Source of the DNA: Cohnella panacarvi Gsoil 349
Lineage (GTDB): Bacteria; Bacillota; Bacilli; Paenibacillales; Paenibacillaceae
Reading direction: 5' to 3'
DNA: 64,000 nt
Assembly: GCF_000515335.1 (NCBI RefSeq)
Contig: NZ_KI911563.1
Span: 3,491,158 to 3,555,157 of the forward strand
This document shows, in pieces, positions 38,506 to 50,802 of this stretch. The notes under the pieces were generated by a model. It was not told the origin of the DNA. It worked only from the letters and a program-made list of their open reading frames with translations, and ran no database searches. The stretch's first letter is position 1, and every line of letters starts with the position of its first letter. Position numbers and translations under genes: made by a program.

Positions 38506-40584
38506 ATGCCAAGAGAGTTCTCCTTGCAGAATACGCGCAACATCGGCATTATGGCGCATATTGATGCGGGTAAAACCACGACGACAGAACGGATCTTGTT
38601 CTATACGGGTCGTACCCACAAAATCGGCGAAGTGCACGAAGGCGCTGCGACGATGGACTGGATGGAACAAGAACAAGAGCGCGGCATCACGATTACGTCT
38701 GCCGCTACGACTGCTCAGTGGAAGAACCATCGCATCAATATTATCGACACTCCGGGTCACGTTGACTTTACGGTAGAGGTCGAGCGCTCTCTGCGCGTAT
38801 TGGACGGAGCAGTAGGCGTGTTCAGTGCCAAAGAAGGCGTTGAGCCGCAATCCGAGACGGTATGGCGCCAAGCTGACCGTTACGGCGTCCCACGTATCGC
38901 TTACGTTAACAAAATGGACATCATCGGCGCAGACTACCTGAACGTCGTTAAAGACATGAAGGAACGTCTTGGCGCCAATGCTGTCGCCATCCAACTGCCG
39001 ATCGGCGCAGAGAACCACTTCTTAGGTATGATCGACCTCGTTGAGATGGTCGCTTATAAATACCAAGACGATCTCGGCAAAGATCCGGTAACGGAAGAAA
39101 TTCCTGCCGATCTGAAAGATCAGGCGGAAGCGCTTCGCGCGGATCTGGTCGAGAAAGTCGCTGAACTCGACGAAGAGCTCATGATGAAGTATCTGGAAGG
39201 CGAAGAAATCAGCATTCCGGAGCTGAAGGCAGCTCTCCGTAAAGGCGTCTGCGAAGTGAAGATCTTCCCAGTCGTATGCGGCTCTTCTTACCGCAACAAA
39301 GGCGTTCAGCCGATGTTGGACGCGGTCGTAGCTTACCTCCCGGCGCCTACGGATGTTCCTGACATCAAAGGTCACCTGGAAGACGGTACGGAAACGGTTC
39401 GCAAATCGGATGACAACCAACCGTTCGCGGCGTTGGCATTCAAAATCATGACGGACCCGTTCGTCGGCAAGCTGACGTTCTTCCGCGTATACTCCGGTGT
39501 ATTGACTTCCGGATCCTACGTCGTGAATGCAACGAAAGGCAAACGCGAGCGGATCGGACGTATTCTTCAGATGCACGCGAACAGCCGTCAAGAAATCAGC
39601 GAAGTTTACGCAGGCGATATCGCCGCAGCCGTAGGCCTCAAAGATACGACGACCGGCGATACGCTGTGCGACGAGAAGAATCCGGTCATCCTCGAATCCA
39701 TGAACTTCGCCGAGCCTGTTATCCAGCTTGCTGTCGAGCCTAAGACGAAGGCCGACCAAGACAAGATGGGTATCGCTCTTCAGAAGCTCACGGAGGAAGA
39801 TCCGACTTTCCGTGCCCACACGGACGAAGAAACGGGACAAACGATCATCTCCGGGATGGGCGAGCTCCACTTGGAAATCATGGTCGACCGTATGCTTCGC
39901 GAATTCAAAGTCGAGACGAACGTCGGTAAACCGCAAGTTGCTTACCGCGAAACGTTCACGCTTGCTGCTAAGGTCGAAGGCAAGTTCGTTCGTCAGTCCG
40001 GCGGCCGTGGTCAATATGGCCATTGTTGGGTTGAGTTCGAACCGCAAGAAGCCGGTACAGGCTTCATCTTCGAAAGCAAAGTCGTCGGCGGAGCGATTCC
40101 GAAAGAGTACATTGCTCCTATCGGCGCAGGTATCGAAGAATCGATGAAGAACGGCGTCTTGGCGGGCTTCCCGCTCGTAGACGTCAAAGCTACCGTATTC
40201 GACGGATCTTACCATGACGTCGACTCTAACGAGATGGCGTTCAAAATCGCAGGTTCCATGGCGCTTAAAGCTGCTAAGGATAAATGTAAGCCGATTTTGC
40301 TCGAGCCGATCATGAAAGTCGAAGTTACGGTGCCGGAAGAATATTTCGGCGACGTAATGGGCATGCTGAGCTCCCGCCGTGGACGCATCGAAGGTTCCGA
40401 CATGCGTTTCGGCGCGCAGATCATTCGTGCGAAAGTGCCGCTTTCCGAGATGTTCGGATATTCCACGACGCTACGTTCCGGTACGCAAGGCCGCGGCGTG
40501 TTCTCGATGGAACTGTCCCACTACGAAGAGGTGCCTAAGAACATCTCCGAAGAGATCATCTCGAAGCACAAAGGCAAAGAATAA
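38506..40584 (+). CDS. fusA: Elongation factor G
   Basis: GTPase that drives translocation and ribosome recycling, 692 residues. G1 [10 protein letters not shown]3 DTPGH, G4 NKMD are intact; domains II-V follow with the typical C-terminus around [14 protein letters not shown]. It sits 39 bases after rpsG behind GGGAG. Confidence 0.98.
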   Translation: MPREFSLQNTRNIGIMAHIDAGKTTTTERILFYTGRTHKIGEVHEGAATMDWMEQEQERGITITSAATTAQWKNHRINIIDTPGHVDFTVEVERSLRVLDGAVGVFSAKEGVEPQSETVWRQADRYGVPRIAYVNKMDIIGADYLNVVKDMKERLGANAVAIQLPIGAENHFLGMIDLVEMVAYKYQDDLGKDPVTEEIPADLKDQAEALRADLVEKVAELDEELMMKYLEGEEISIPELKAALRKGVCEVKIFPVVCGSSYRNKGVQPMLDAVVAYLPAPTDVPDIKGHLEDGTETVRKSDDNQPFAALAFKIMTDPFVGKLTFFRVYSGVLTSGSYVVNATKGKRERIGRILQMHANSRQEISEVYAGDIAAAVGLKDTTTGDTLCDEKNPVILESMNFAEPVIQLAVEPKTKADQDKMGIALQKLTEEDPTFRAHTDEETGQTIISGMGELHLEIMVDRMLREFKVETNVGKPQVAYRETFTLAAKVEGKFVRQSGGRGQYGHCWVEFEPQEAGTGFIFESKVVGGAIPKEYIAPIGAGIEESMKNGVLAGFPLVDVKATVFDGSYHDVDSNEMAFKIAGSMALKAAKDKCKPILLEPIMKVEVTVPEEYFGDVMGMLSSRRGRIEGSDMRFGAQIIRAKVPLSEMFGYSTTLRSGTQGRGVFSMELSHYEEVPKNISEEIISKHKGKE

Positions 40585-40680
40585 GCATTGTTGGAAGTGG
40601 ACGGGTAAGAGGGACGCCGCATAAGCGCTCCTCCCCGCCAAATAATATAATTCTTTTCCTTATTAAGGAGGAACTGACCA

Positions 40681-41874
40681 ATGGCAAAAGCTAAGTTTGA
40701 ACGTACAAAACCACACGTTAACATCGGTACGATCGGTCACGTTGACCACGGTAAAACGACGACTACTGCTGCAATCACGACGGTGTTGAACAAAAAATAC
40801 GGCAGCGGCGCTGCTGTAGCGTTCGACCAAATCGACAAAGCTCCAGAAGAGCGCGAGCGCGGCATCACGATCTCCACGGCTCACGTTGAGTACGAGACGC
40901 CTAACCGTCACTATGCTCACGTTGACTGCCCTGGACACGCCGACTACGTTAAGAACATGATCACCGGTGCTGCTCAGATGGACGGCGCAATCCTCGTCGT
41001 TTCCGCTGCTGACGGCCCAATGCCGCAAACGCGCGAGCACATCCTGCTCTCCCGCCAAGTAGGCGTACCTTACATCGTCGTATTCTTGAACAAATGCGAC
41101 ATGGTTGAAGACGAAGAGTTGCTTGAGCTTGTTGAGATGGAAGTTCGCGACCTTCTGAGCGAGTACGAGTTCCCGGGCGATGACACTCCAATCATCCGCG
41201 GCGCTGCTCGTGAAGCTCTTGCTAACCCAGACGGCCCTTGGGCTGACAAAATCATCGAGCTGTTCGACGCAATCGACAGCTACATCCCAACGCCTGAGCG
41301 CGCGACTGACAAGCCTTTCTTGATGCCAGTCGAGGACGTGTTCACGATCACGGGCCGCGGTACGGTTGCTACGGGTCGCGTTGAGCGCGGTATCGTTAAA
41401 GTAGGCGACGAGGTTGAAATCGTTGGTCTGCACGAAGAAACTCGCAAAACGGTTGTTACAGGCGTTGAAATGTTCCGCAAATTGCTCGACCAAGCGCAAG
41501 CTGGCGACAACATCGGCGCATTGCTTCGCGGCGTAGACCGTAAAGATATCGAGCGCGGACAAGTTTTGGCTAAGACGGGTTCCGTTAAGCCGCACACGGA
41601 GTTCACGGCTCAAATCTACGTTCTGACTTCCGCTGAGGGCGGCCGTCATAAGCCTTTCTTCACGGGCTACCGTCCGCAGTTCTACTTCCGTACGACTGAC
41701 GTTACGGGCATCATCAACCTGCCAGAAGGTACGGAGATGGTTATGCCAGGCGATAACATCACGGTTACGGTTCAACTGATCTCCCCAATCGCTATCGAAG
41801 ACGGCACTCGCTTCGCTATCCGCGAAGGCGGCCGTACGGTAGGCGCTGGCGCAGTTGCTTCCATCCAAAAGTAA
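40681..41874 (+). CDS. tuf: Elongation factor Tu
   Basis: Delivers aminoacyl-tRNA to the ribosome. 397 residues; G1 GHVDHGKT, effector [13 protein letters not shown] and NKCD motifs are intact, and the C-terminal barrel ends [22 protein letters not shown] precedes the ATG. It is followed by a strong two-way terminator that ends the str operon. Confidence 0.98.
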   Translation: MAKAKFERTKPHVNIGTIGHVDHGKTTTTAAITTVLNKKYGSGAAVAFDQIDKAPEERERGITISTAHVEYETPNRHYAHVDCPGHADYVKNMITGAAQMDGAILVVSAADGPMPQTREHILLSRQVGVPYIVVFLNKCDMVEDEELLELVEMEVRDLLSEYEFPGDDTPIIRGAAREALANPDGPWADKIIELFDAIDSYIPTPERATDKPFLMPVEDVFTITGRGTVATGRVERGIVKVGDEVEIVGLHEETRKTVVTGVEMFRKLLDQAQAGDNIGALLRGVDRKDIERGQVLAKTGSVKPHTEFTAQIYVLTSAEGGRHKPFFTGYRPQFYFRTTDVTGIINLPEGTEMVMPGDNITVTVQLISPIAIEDGTRFAIREGGRTVGAGAVASIQK

Positions 41875-41878
41875 TCGC

Positions 41879-41928
41879 AGTACAATAAGAAAAGCCCTCT
41901 GGCGACAGAGGGCTTTTCTTATTGTACT
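41879..41928. terminator. Bidirectional terminator between tuf and the minus-strand genes
   Basis: A perfect 23-bp inverted repeat (41879-41901 with 41906-41928) around a GCGA loop. Both arms carry AAGAAAAGCC or GGCTTTTCTT, so each strand has a T-rich 3' arm. It serves tuf from the left and the YitT-like gene from the right; the latter's stop codon overlaps its edge. Confidence 0.92.
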
Positions 41929-42526
41929 ATTGTATTTTTTTCGCGGAAGGAACGGCTGTAAACAAGCTCGTGGTGATCCCGCCGGCGCTTACGGTAGCGA
42001 CGGATAGGAAGAACGTATCTGCGCTGAACAAAAGACCGCCGATGCTAACGATGATCGCATCCAATATCCACAGAATGATTCCGACGTTCATTCGCTTTTC
42101 GTCCGTAATCAGTTTCGCCAGAAGATCCAATCCGCCGGTGCTCGTATCGTAACGAAGCAAGGTGCCGAATCCGACGCCGATCAGTAATCCTCCGATGACG
42201 GAACTCGTGAATGGGTTCATTCGGAATTCGTATCTGAAGTGATACATATAAGGTTCAAGGATATCGATGAAGTAGGAGAGGAAGAGCATCCCGTAGAGAC
42301 TGTAGAACACGATCGTCCTATCCTTGAACCATGCATAGACGAATACGGGAATGCTGCACAAGAAAAGGAAAAGTCCGACTCTGACTTCAAACAAGTAGTT
42401 GGCGATCAACGCAATTCCGATTATTCCGCCGTCCAGTACTTTGATCGGCATGAGGAAGAAGTCGATTCCAGCGGCGATTAGCAAGCAACCAATGACAATA
42501 GCGAATAGCTTCGGGAACGAGAGCAA
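41927..42526 (-). CDS. YitT family membrane protein
   Basis: 199 residues with five to six hydrophobic segments. The family hallmarks are present: an early DGGIIGIAL segment after the first helix, and GGLLIGVGFGTLLRYDTSTGG then LDLLAKLI in the second half. It lacks the C-terminal DUF2179 domain of many members. A stop codon lies just upstream, so TTG 42526, with GAAAGGG before it, is the only start I can support. Family function is unknown (a transporter is suspected). Confidence 0.88.
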   Translation of the reverse strand: MLSFPKLFAIVIGCLLIAAGIDFFLMPIKVLDGGIIGIALIANYLFEVRVGLFLFLCSIPVFVYAWFKDRTIVFYSLYGMLFLSYFIDILEPYMYHFRYEFRMNPFTSSVIGGLLIGVGFGTLLRYDTSTGGLDLLAKLITDEKRMNVGIILWILDAIIVSIGGLLFSADTFFLSVATVSAGGITTSLFTAVPSAKKIQ

Positions 42527-42614
42527 TGCCGATCAACCCTTTCGGTCAGCCTGTCTTATCTATATGGCGGACGCGAAGCGCTGATGTGCGACGGGTCGAT
42601 ATTTTTATCCGCGT

Positions 42615-43313
42615 TCAATGAATCCCGCGATTCGGCCGATCGTAGGGATCCAGATAAAGCTTGTTCTGGGAGTCGACTTGCGCAAGGAAGATGTGTTCGG
42701 GCGAAGTGCCTAATTGTTTAAGCTTGGCGTTCAACCAATTCTCGTTCAATCCGACCTTCTTGAGCGAATCGGCCAACACTTGACCGTCCATGATGACTGT
42801 CATCGGGGCGGACTCCGGCTTGACGGCTAAGCCGATGTCCTTGGGCGTCAGAGGCTGATGCTCCTTCTTCAATAGCACGTTAAGTTCCCCGCTCGTATCG
42901 AGAATCGCGAACTCCACCGTATCGATATTGAATACGTTGTTCCTCCTCAGCATCTCGAGCAGCTCGTCCGACGTCGTGCGCTCCTTACGCAAATTTTTCT
43001 CGAGAATTTTGCCGTTCTTAATGAGTACGGTAGCTTTACCGTCGAAGAAATCGCGCCCGCGTTTGCTCTTGAGCTGGATCCATTCGATGGCAAGCGAGAA
43101 GGCGACCCACACGATGATGGCGGCTAGACCGAGCGTCCAATGGTTATCGGTGTCCAAGGACAAATACGCGGCCAAGTTGCCGATCGATAATCCCGTAATG
43201 TATTCGAACGTAGATAGCTGCGAGACTTGCCGCTTGCCGAGCAGGCGCGTCAACAAGAATAAAACGATCACGGCCATAGTAGTCCGCAAAGTAACCTGCA
43301 ACAATTCCGACAT
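42615..43313 (-). CDS. YetF/DUF421 family membrane protein
   Basis: 232 residues: three N-terminal membrane helices (with TRLLGKRQVSQLSTFEYITG, the family's most conserved stretch) and a cytoplasmic domain containing the RGRDFFDGKATVLIKNGKI and LLRRNN-like segments. ATG 43313 with GCGGAGGG upstream is preferred over the much earlier in-frame start near 43475, which would add a sequence unlike the family. The genes YitT-like and YetF-like form a minus-strand pair. Role unknown. Confidence 0.9.
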   Translation of the reverse strand: MSELLQVTLRTTMAVIVLFLLTRLLGKRQVSQLSTFEYITGLSIGNLAAYLSLDTDNHWTLGLAAIIVWVAFSLAIEWIQLKSKRGRDFFDGKATVLIKNGKILEKNLRKERTTSDELLEMLRRNNVFNIDTVEFAILDTSGELNVLLKKEHQPLTPKDIGLAVKPESAPMTVIMDGQVLADSLKKVGLNENWLNAKLKQLGTSPEHIFLAQVDSQNKLYLDPYDRPNRGIH

Positions 43314-43954
<641 letters not shown>

Positions 43955-44005
43955 TAAAGAGATCAACAACCATAACTAGATCCATGAAGGAAAAGAGGTG
44001 TCAAC

Positions 44006-44626
44006 ATGCCAGGAATCTTGGGACGTAAACTCGGAATGACTCAAATCTTCGCGGCAGACGGTAGCGTCGTGCCTGTAACGGTTATTGAAGCGACTCCGAA
44101 CGTTGTTCTCCAGAAGAAAGACGCGGGTAACGACGGATACGAAGCAATCCAGCTCGGCTTCGCGGACAAACGCGAGAAGCTAGCGACTAAACCAGCCATC
44201 GGCCATGCTAAAAAAGCAGGCACGGCGCCCAAGCGCTTCATTCGCGAAATCAGCGGTTCGTCCGACCTTGAAGTCGGTGCGGAAGTTAAAGTTGACGTAT
44301 TCGCAGAAGGCGCTTTTGTTGACGTAACGGGTATTTCCAAAGGTAAAGGTACTGCCGGCGCGATCAAGCGTTGGGGCTTCCAACGCGGCAAGATGACGCA
44401 CGGTTCCAAGTACCACCGCGGTAACGGTTCACTCGCGACGATTCGTGACGCTAACCGCGTACCTAAAGGCAAGAAAATGCACGGCCGTATGGGCAGCGAA
44501 ACGATCACGGTTCAGAACCTCGAAGTCGTTAAAGTCGATGTAGAGCGCAACGTGCTTCTGATCAAAGGCTCCGTACCGGGCGCGCGCAACAGCTATCTCA
44601 AAATCCGCTCTTCGGTGAAGAAATAA
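44006..44626 (+). CDS. rplC: 50S ribosomal protein L3
   Basis: Early assembly protein whose loop reaches the peptidyl transferase centre. 206 residues; the conserved [13 protein letters not shown] start and the central [14 protein letters not shown] loop are intact. AAAAGAGGTG lies before the ATG. Confidence 0.97.
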   Translation: MPGILGRKLGMTQIFAADGSVVPVTVIEATPNVVLQKKDAGNDGYEAIQLGFADKREKLATKPAIGHAKKAGTAPKRFIREISGSSDLEVGAEVKVDVFAEGAFVDVTGISKGKGTAGAIKRWGFQRGKMTHGSKYHRGNGSLATIRDANRVPKGKKMHGRMGSETITVQNLEVVKVDVERNVLLIKGSVPGARNSYLKIRSSVKK

Positions 44627-44656
44627 TTCACAACGATTTAGAAAGGAGGACCACTC

Positions 44657-45280
44657 ATGCCTAAAGTATCTGTATACAACGTAGAGGGCAAAACGGTTGG
44701 CGAACTGGAATTGGCGGAAGCTATTTTCGGATTGCAGCCTAACACCCACGTTATGCACAGTGCGGTGTTGCTTCAACAAGCTTCGCTTCGCGCGGGAACT
44801 CACGACGTCAAAGGACGTTCCGAAGTTAGAGGCGGCGGACGCAAGCCTTGGAAACAAAAAGGAACCGGCCGTGCTCGTCAAGGCTCCATTCGTTCGCCGC
44901 AATGGAAAGGCGGCGGTATCGTCTTCGGACCTACGCCACGCAGCTACGGTTTCAAACTGCCTCGTAAAGTTCGCCGTTTGGCGATTAAATCGGCTTTGTC
45001 CAGCAAAGTCATTGAGAACCAAATCATCGTTCTGGATCAACTGAGCTTGTCCGCTCCTAAGACGAAGGACTTCGCGAAGATCCTGAACAACCTCAAAGTC
45101 GCGCGCAAAGCGCTGGTCGTTACCGCTGACTTTGATAACAATGTGGCCCTGTCCGCACGCAACATCCCTGGCGTCAAATTCGTCGCTGCAGAGGGAATCA
45201 ACGTGCTTGACGTCCTGAAACATGATCAACTGATCATCACGAAGGATGCGGTCGCTAAAGTTGAGGAGGTGTTCGCGTAA
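44657..45280 (+). CDS. rplD: 50S ribosomal protein L4
   Basis: Lines the exit tunnel through its long loop ([19 protein letters not shown]), the macrolide-associated region, which is wild-type here. 207 residues. AAAGGAGG precedes the ATG. The stop overlaps the rplW start by one base. Confidence 0.97.
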   Translation: MPKVSVYNVEGKTVGELELAEAIFGLQPNTHVMHSAVLLQQASLRAGTHDVKGRSEVRGGGRKPWKQKGTGRARQGSIRSPQWKGGGIVFGPTPRSYGFKLPRKVRRLAIKSALSSKVIENQIIVLDQLSLSAPKTKDFAKILNNLKVARKALVVTADFDNNVALSARNIPGVKFVAAEGINVLDVLKHDQLIITKDAVAKVEEVFA

Positions 45281-45573
45281 TGAAGAACCCCCGCGATGTG
45301 ATCAAGCGTCCGGTAATTACCGAGCGCACGAGCGAGTTCATCGAACAACAGAAATACGTGTTCGAAGTCGACCTCAAAGCGAACAAGACGGAAATCAAGC
45401 AAGCGATCGAAGCGATCTTCAAAGTTAAGGTCGTTAACGTTAACACGCTGCGCGTTCCTGCTAAGCCTAAGCGCTACGGCAGACACAGCGGATATACTTC
45501 CGAATGGAAGAAAGCGTTCGTGACGCTGTCCGCAGATAGCAAACCACTCGAGTTCTTCGAGGCTTCGGTTTAA
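45280..45573 (+). CDS. rplW: 50S ribosomal protein L23
   Basis: Docking site at the tunnel exit for trigger factor and SRP. 97 residues, with the typical [14 protein letters not shown] start and an internal extended loop. It begins in the last base of rplD; GAGGTG inside rplD is the ribosome binding site. Confidence 0.97.
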   Translation: MKNPRDVIKRPVITERTSEFIEQQKYVFEVDLKANKTEIKQAIEAIFKVKVVNVNTLRVPAKPKRYGRHSGYTSEWKKAFVTLSADSKPLEFFEASV

Positions 45574-45602
45574 TCAGTCTCTAAAGTAAGGAGGGAAACC
45601 AA

Positions 45603-46433
45603 GTGCCAGTTAAAAAGTTTAATCCGACAACGCCAAGCCGTCGTCAAATGACGGTGTCGACGTTCGAAGAAATCACGACATCCACGCCGGAGAAATCTTT
45701 GCTCGCACCTCTGAGCAAGCGCGCCGGCCGTAACCACCAAGGCAAACTGACGGTTCGCCATCATGGCGGCGGTCATAAGCGCAAATACCGGATCATCGAC
45801 TTCAAGCGCACGAAGGACGGCATTCCCGGCCGCGTAGCGTCGATCGAGTACGATCCGAACCGTACGTCTTATATCGCTCTGATCAACTATGTTGACGGCG
45901 AGAAGGCATACATTATCGCACCTAAAGGCCTGAAAGTCGGAGATACGATCTTCTCCGGACCGGACGCCGACATCAAGATCGGTAACGCTCTTCCTCTGGA
46001 GAACATTCCGGTCGGTACGATGATCCACAACATCGAGCTGAAACCAGGCAAAGGCGGCCAATTGGTACGCGCTGCTGGTACGGAAGCTCAATTGCTCGGT
46101 AAAGAATCGACTTACGTGACCATTCGTTTGGCATCCGGCGAAATTCGCCGCATACTCAAACAATGCCGCGCAACGATCGGTACCGTAGGTAACCAAGACC
46201 ATGAGTTGATCAATATCGGTAAAGCGGGACGTAACCGCTGGCTCGGCAAACGCCCAGTCGTTCGCGGCGTCGTCATGAACCCGGTCGATCACCCGCACGG
46301 CGGTGGCGAAGGCCGCGCTCCAATCGGCCGCAAATCCCCGCTATCTCCATGGGGCAAGCCTACGCTTGGTTACAAAACTCGCAAGAAGAAAAAAGCATCG
46401 AGCCAATACATCGTTCGTCGCCGCAGCAAGTAA
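45603..46433 (+). CDS. rplB: 50S ribosomal protein L2
   Basis: Required for subunit joining and the peptidyl transferase region. 276 residues, including the conserved [17 protein letters not shown] segment with the functional histidine. The start is GTG 45603 behind AAGGAGGG. Confidence 0.98.
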   Translation: MPVKKFNPTTPSRRQMTVSTFEEITTSTPEKSLLAPLSKRAGRNHQGKLTVRHHGGGHKRKYRIIDFKRTKDGIPGRVASIEYDPNRTSYIALINYVDGEKAYIIAPKGLKVGDTIFSGPDADIKIGNALPLENIPVGTMIHNIELKPGKGGQLVRAAGTEAQLLGKESTYVTIRLASGEIRRILKQCRATIGTVGNQDHELINIGKAGRNRWLGKRPVVRGVVMNPVDHPHGGGEGRAPIGRKSPLSPWGKPTLGYKTRKKKKASSQYIVRRRSK

Positions 46434-46479
46434 TTGCTTAGCGGCGTGAACGCACTCGTTGTGAAGGGAGGAGCATTCC

Positions 46480-46761
46480 ATGGGTCGCAGTTTGAAAAAA
46501 GGACCTTTCGTGGATGGCTATCTGCTGAAAAAAGTGGAAGAGCAATCCGATTCGAATAAGAAAGCCGTAATCAAAACTTGGTCTCGTCGTTCGACGATCT
46601 TCCCTCAATTCGTTGGCCACACTTTCGCCGTGTATGACGGACGTAAGCACGTGCCAGTATACGTAACTGAGGACATGGTCGGACACAAGCTCGGAGAATT
46701 CGCGCCAACGCGCACGTTCAAAGGCCACACCGACGACGACAAGAAGACAGGCAAACGATAA
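46480..46761 (+). CDS. rpsS: 30S ribosomal protein S19
   Basis: Forms a complex with S13 in the 30S head. 93 residues; the [19 protein letters not shown] start and the [16 protein letters not shown] end are conserved. GGGAGGAG lies before the ATG. Confidence 0.98.
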   Translation: MGRSLKKGPFVDGYLLKKVEEQSDSNKKAVIKTWSRRSTIFPQFVGHTFAVYDGRKHVPVYVTEDMVGHKLGEFAPTRTFKGHTDDDKKTGKR

Positions 46762-46799
46762 GCCTTACAGTTAGTTAACGTAAGGGAGGAGGTACTTCG

Positions 46800-47138
46800 A
46801 TGTCTCAACAAGCGAAAGCTGTTGTGAATAACATTCGCATTCCGGCACGTAAAGTTCGTCTGGTCGTAGACCTGATTCGCGGCAAGAAGGTCGGCGAGGC
46901 TATTGCAATCCTGCGCCACACGCCGCGTTCGGCATCTCCAGTCGTGGAGAAGCTGTTGAACTCCGCTATCGCCAACGCTGAACATAACTACCAGCTCGAC
47001 GTGAACAAACTGGTCGTTTCCGAAGTCTTCGTTAACGAAGGTGCTACGATGAAACGATTCCAGCCGCGTTCCCAAGGTCGCGCATTCAGCATCTTTAAGC
47101 GTTCCAGCCACATTACGCTGGTCGTATCCGAAAAATAA
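46800..47138 (+). CDS. rplV: 50S ribosomal protein L22
   Basis: Exit-tunnel protein contacting all 23S domains. 112 residues; the C-terminal hairpin with [20 protein letters not shown] is the tunnel loop and looks unaltered. GGGAGGAGG precedes the ATG. Confidence 0.97.
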   Translation: MSQQAKAVVNNIRIPARKVRLVVDLIRGKKVGEAIAILRHTPRSASPVVEKLLNSAIANAEHNYQLDVNKLVVSEVFVNEGATMKRFQPRSQGRAFSIFKRSSHITLVVSEK

Positions 47139-47151
47139 GGAGGGACAACGT

Positions 47152-47814
47152 GTGGGTCAAAAAGTAAATCCGGTCGGTCTTCGCATCGGCGTTATCCGCG
47201 ATTGGGAATCCAAATGGTACGCTGACAAAGATTTCGGCGATCTTCTGATGGAAGACGTTAAAATCCGCGAATTCCTCAAAAATAAACTTAAAGAAGCGGC
47301 GGTTTCCAAGATCGAAATCGAACGCGCCGCGAACCGCGTTAACGTAACGATTCATACGGCTAAGCCGGGCATCGTAATCGGTAAAGGCGGCTCTGAAGTA
47401 GAAGTGCTTCGCGGACAGCTGACGAAGTTGTCTGGCGGCAAGAAAGTACACATCAACATCTCCGAGATCAAAAATCCGGAAATGGACGCGATTCTCGTTG
47501 CTGAGTCCATCGCTCAACAACTTGAACGCCGCGTATCGTTCCGCCGCGCAATGAAACAAGCGATGCAACGCACGCAACGCGCCGGCGCGAAAGGTATCAA
47601 AACTTCCGTTAGCGGTCGTCTGGGCGGCGCTGAAATCGCGCGTACAGAAGGCTACAGCGAAGGCACCGTGCCATTGCACACGCTGCGCGCTGACATCGAT
47701 TACGGTACTGCGGAAGCTCATACGACTTACGGCCGCATCGGCGTAAAAGTATGGATCTATCGTGGCGAAGTCCTTCCGACGAAGAAAAGAGCTGCACAGG
47801 AAGGAGGCAACTAA
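47152..47814 (+). CDS. rpsC: 30S ribosomal protein S3
   Basis: mRNA-entry protein with helicase activity; 220 residues with a KH domain ([20 protein letters not shown]) and the C-terminal S3 domain. GTG 47152 is the start, behind AAGGAGGG. It ends two bases before rplP. Confidence 0.97.
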   Translation: MGQKVNPVGLRIGVIRDWESKWYADKDFGDLLMEDVKIREFLKNKLKEAAVSKIEIERAANRVNVTIHTAKPGIVIGKGGSEVEVLRGQLTKLSGGKKVHINISEIKNPEMDAILVAESIAQQLERRVSFRRAMKQAMQRTQRAGAKGIKTSVSGRLGGAEIARTEGYSEGTVPLHTLRADIDYGTAEAHTTYGRIGVKVWIYRGEVLPTKKRAAQEGGN

Positions 47815-47816
47815 TC

Positions 47817-48254
47817 ATGTTGGTACCTAAACGCGTAAAACACCGCAAAGAACACCGCGGTAAAATGAAAGGCCGCGCTAAAGGCGGCGCTGAAGTGCAT
47901 TTCGGCGAATTCGGTTTGCAAGCCATGGAGCCTTCCTGGGTAACGAACCGTCAGATCGAAGCTGCCCGTATCGCCATGACTCGTTATATCAAGCGCGGCG
48001 GTAAAGTATGGATCAAAATTTTCCCTGCTAAGCCAATTACCCAGAAGCCTCTCGAAGTGCGGATGGGTAGCGGTAAAGGTAACGTTGAGAAATGGGTTGC
48101 CGTTGTTAAGCCGGGCAAAGTATTGTTTGAGCTTGCAGGCGTATCCGAGGAGATCGCACGTGAAGCTATGCGTCTTGCAGCGCACAAGCTGCCTATCAAG
48201 ACGAAGTTCGTGAAACGTGCAGAACTGGGTGGTGAAGCAAATGAAGGCCAGTGA
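47817..48254 (+). CDS. rplP: 50S ribosomal protein L16
   Basis: Helps position A-site tRNA. 145 residues starting [19 protein letters not shown]. The frame is open into rpsC from 47751, but ATG 47817, behind GGAAGGAGG at the end of rpsC, gives the family length. It overlaps rpmC by 14 bases. Confidence 0.97.
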   Translation: MLVPKRVKHRKEHRGKMKGRAKGGAEVHFGEFGLQAMEPSWVTNRQIEAARIAMTRYIKRGGKVWIKIFPAKPITQKPLEVRMGSGKGNVEKWVAVVKPGKVLFELAGVSEEIAREAMRLAAHKLPIKTKFVKRAELGGEANEGQ

Positions 48255-48438
48255 GTTTCGTAACCTGACTTCGGCGGAACTCGAGCAGAAGATCGCCGGT
48301 TTCAAGGAAGAGCTGTTCAACCTCCGCTTCCAACTGGCTACAGGCCAACTGGACAACCCGCATCGTCTTGGCGACCTGCGGAAAGAAATTGCTCGGGCCA
48401 AAACGATTTTGCGCGAGCGCGAACTCGGCATCGGCTAA
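48241..48438 (+). CDS. rpmC: 50S ribosomal protein L29
   Basis: Two-helix protein near the tunnel exit, 65 residues ([20 protein letters not shown]). ATG 48241 lies inside the end of rplP after GGGTGGTG; a longer in-frame reading from 48217 is not needed. Translational coupling with rplP is likely. Confidence 0.96.
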   Translation: MKASEFRNLTSAELEQKIAGFKEELFNLRFQLATGQLDNPHRLGDLRKEIARAKTILRERELGIG

Positions 48439-48462
48439 TAACCCGGGAAAAGGAGGATTACC

Positions 48463-48729
48463 ATGAGCGAACGTAGCAACAACCGTAAAGTCCAGATCGG
48501 TAAAGTCGTAAGCGACAAGATGGACAAAACGATTGTGGTAGCTGTCGAAACGTACAAGAAGCACAGCCTGTACCACAAGCGGATTAAATACACGAAGAAA
48601 TTCAAGGCGCACGATGAGAACAATCAAGCTCAAATCGGCGACACAGTAAAGATCATGGAGACCCGCCCATTGTCGAAAGACAAGAACTGGCGCTTGGTCG
48701 AAATCGTCGAGAAAGCCGTATTGGTATAA
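48463..48729 (+). CDS. rpsQ: 30S ribosomal protein S17
   Basis: Primary 16S rRNA-binding protein, OB fold, 88 residues. The [20 protein letters not shown] stretch is the conserved start, and [19 protein letters not shown] the end. AAAGGAGG precedes the ATG. Confidence 0.97.
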   Translation: MSERSNNRKVQIGKVVSDKMDKTIVVAVETYKKHSLYHKRIKYTKKFKAHDENNQAQIGDTVKIMETRPLSKDKNWRLVEIVEKAVLV

Positions 48730-48763
48730 TCGACCGATCAGTGACTGAAAGGAGGACTTTGCG

Positions 48764-49132
48764 ATGATTCAACCGTTTACGCGTCTTGCAGTTGCTGACA
48801 ACTCCGGCGCTAAAGAATTGATGTGCATCCGCGTGCTTGGCGGTACAGGCCGCCGCGTAGGACACATCGGTGATCTGATCGTAGCTTCCGTAAAACAAGC
48901 AACACCAGGCGGCGTTGTCAAAAAAGGCGACGTAGTCAAATGCGTTATCGTTCGTACGAAACGCTCGGTGCGCCGTAAAGACGGATCCTATATCGCGTTC
49001 GACGAGAACGCTGCAGTAATCGTTAAAGAAGATAAGAGCCCGCGCGGTACTCGTATCTTTGGACCAGTCGCACGCGAGCTTCGCGAGCGCGATTTTATGA
49101 AAATCATTTCCCTGGCACCGGAAGTTCTATAA
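48764..49132 (+). CDS. rplN: 50S ribosomal protein L14
   Basis: Interface protein bridging to 16S helix 14, 122 residues, the standard length. [20 protein letters not shown] and the [20 protein letters not shown] end are highly conserved. AAAGGAGG lies before the ATG. Confidence 0.98.
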   Translation: MIQPFTRLAVADNSGAKELMCIRVLGGTGRRVGHIGDLIVASVKQATPGGVVKKGDVVKCVIVRTKRSVRRKDGSYIAFDENAAVIVKEDKSPRGTRIFGPVARELRERDFMKIISLAPEVL

Positions 49133-49175
49133 CTAACGGTTTCGGAACCGAAGAATCAGGCTAGGAGGTGGACCC

Positions 49176-49529
49176 ATGCCCCGTTTGAAAAAAGTGCTCG
49201 AATCGCACAACAATAAACTGCACGTGAAGAAAGACGATAACGTTATCGTCATCACGGGTAAAGATAAAGGCAAGAAAGGCCGCATTATCGCAGCGTATCC
49301 GCGCGAGAATCGCGTGCTTGTGGAAGGCGTCAATATGGTTAAGCGCCATACGCGTCCTAACCCGCAAAACCAACAAGGCGGTATCATCGAGCGCGAAGCG
49401 CCGATTCACGTGTCCAACGTGATGCATATCGATCCTAAGAGCGGCAAACCGACTCGTATCGGTTACAAAACGCTCGAGAACGGCAAGAAAATCCGGATCG
49501 CTAAGAAATCCGGCCAAGAGATCGATTAA
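49176..49529 (+). CDS. rplX: 50S ribosomal protein L24
   Basis: Assembly initiator with an N-terminal KOW motif ([19 protein letters not shown]), 117 residues, slightly longer than the Bacillus protein because of its N-terminus. AGGAGGTG precedes ATG 49176. Confidence 0.97.
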   Translation: MPRLKKVLESHNNKLHVKKDDNVIVITGKDKGKKGRIIAAYPRENRVLVEGVNMVKRHTRPNPQNQQGGIIEREAPIHVSNVMHIDPKSGKPTRIGYKTLENGKKIRIAKKSGQEID

Positions 49530-49564
49530 TCGAAAGTAAGATGGAAAGGAGGTCATTGTGACTC

Positions 49565-50107
49565 ATGGCAGCAAGAATGAAGGAACGTTTTCTTAACGAA
49601 ATCACTCCTGCTCTGATGCAGAAGTTCAGCTACAAATCGGTCATGCAAGTTCCTAAGATCGAGAAGGTCGTCATCAACATGGGTGTCGGCGAAGCTGTTT
49701 CTAACTCCAAAATCATGGACAATGCCGTTGAAGACATGCAGAAGATCGCCGGTCAAAAACCGGTAATCACGCGCTCCAAGAAATCGATCGCAGGTTTCCG
49801 CCTTCGCGAGAACGTGGCAATCGGCGCGAAAGTAACGCTGCGCGGCGACCGCATGTACTACTTCCTGGACAAATTGTTCAACATTTCCTTGCCACGCGTA
49901 CGCGACTTCCGCGGCGTATCGACCAAATCGTTCGACGGACGCGGCAACTACACGCTTGGCTTGAAAGAACAATTGATCTTCCCTGAGATCGAGTACGATC
50001 AGATTGATAAAGTTCGCGGGATGGACATTGTCATCGTAACGACGGCGCAATCGGACGAAGAAGCGCGTGAGCTGCTGACCCAATTGGGTATGCCGTTTGC
50101 GAAGTGA
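49565..50107 (+). CDS. rplE: 50S ribosomal protein L5
   Basis: Binds 5S rRNA in the central protuberance. 180 residues; conserved [16 protein letters not shown] and [27 protein letters not shown] lies upstream of ATG 49565; the nearby GTG at 49558 is out of frame. Confidence 0.97.
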   Translation: MAARMKERFLNEITPALMQKFSYKSVMQVPKIEKVVINMGVGEAVSNSKIMDNAVEDMQKIAGQKPVITRSKKSIAGFRLRENVAIGAKVTLRGDRMYYFLDKLFNISLPRVRDFRGVSTKSFDGRGNYTLGLKEQLIFPEIEYDQIDKVRGMDIVIVTTAQSDEEARELLTQLGMPFAK

Positions 50108-50157
50108 CGCCCACCCGGCCAAATTAGCAAAAGGTACCCATTGGAGGTGTAAAGCAA

Positions 50158-50343
50158 GTGGCAAAAACGTCGATGAAAATCAAGCAACAGCGTGCGCCGA
50201 AGTTTAAGGTCCAAGCTTACACGCGTTGCGAACGTTGCGGTCGCCCGCATTCCGTTTTGCAAAAGTTCAAAATCTGCCGGATCTGTTTCCGTGAGTTGGC
50301 ATACAAAGGCCAGATTCCTGGCGTCAAAAAAGCGAGCTGGTAA
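50158..50343 (+). CDS. rpsN: 30S ribosomal protein S14 type Z
   Basis: Short zinc-binding S14 of 61 residues with [10 protein letters not shown] and CRICFRELA supplying four cysteines. This is the C+ form; no zinc-free paralogue lies in the window. GTG 50158 is the start behind GGAGGTG. Confidence 0.97.
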   Translation: MAKTSMKIKQQRAPKFKVQAYTRCERCGRPHSVLQKFKICRICFRELAYKGQIPGVKKASW

Positions 50344-50373
50344 TCAGCCTAGTTCGGGAAGGAGGTTTACCCC

Positions 50374-50772
50374 ATGGTTATGTCTGATCCAATTGCAGAT
50401 ATGCTGACGCGCATTCGCAACGCGAATCTGGTGCGTCACGAGTCGGTGGAACTGCCTGCATCCACGGTTAAGAAGCAAATTGCTGAAATCCTTAAGCGTG
50501 AAGGCTTTATCCGCGACGCTGAATATGTAGAAGATAACAAACAAGGTTTGATCCGTATTTTCTTGAAATACGGTCCGAACAACGAGCGCGTTATTACGGG
50601 CCTCAAGCGTATTAGCAAACCCGGTCTGCGCGTATACACGAAATCGAGTGAAGTACCGCGCGTGCTGGGTGGCCTCGGCATCGCGATCATTTCCACATCC
50701 AAAGGCATCGTAACCGACAAGGAAGCCCGTCAAGGGAAAGCCGGCGGCGAAGTGCTTTGCTACGTTTGGTAA
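50374..50772 (+). CDS. rpsH: 30S ribosomal protein S8
   Basis: Primary binder of 16S helix 21 and, in some bacteria, the repressor of the spc operon. 132 residues; [15 protein letters not shown] and the C-terminal GGEVLCYVW are conserved. ATG 50374 or 50380 may be used (MVMSDP); GGAGG lies closer to the first. Confidence 0.97.
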   Translation: MVMSDPIADMLTRIRNANLVRHESVELPASTVKKQIAEILKREGFIRDAEYVEDNKQGLIRIFLKYGPNNERVITGLKRISKPGLRVYTKSSEVPRVLGGLGIAIISTSKGIVTDKEARQGKAGGEVLCYVW

Positions 50773-50802
50773 TTTAACCGTCACAAGATTGGAGGTGTAC
50801 CC

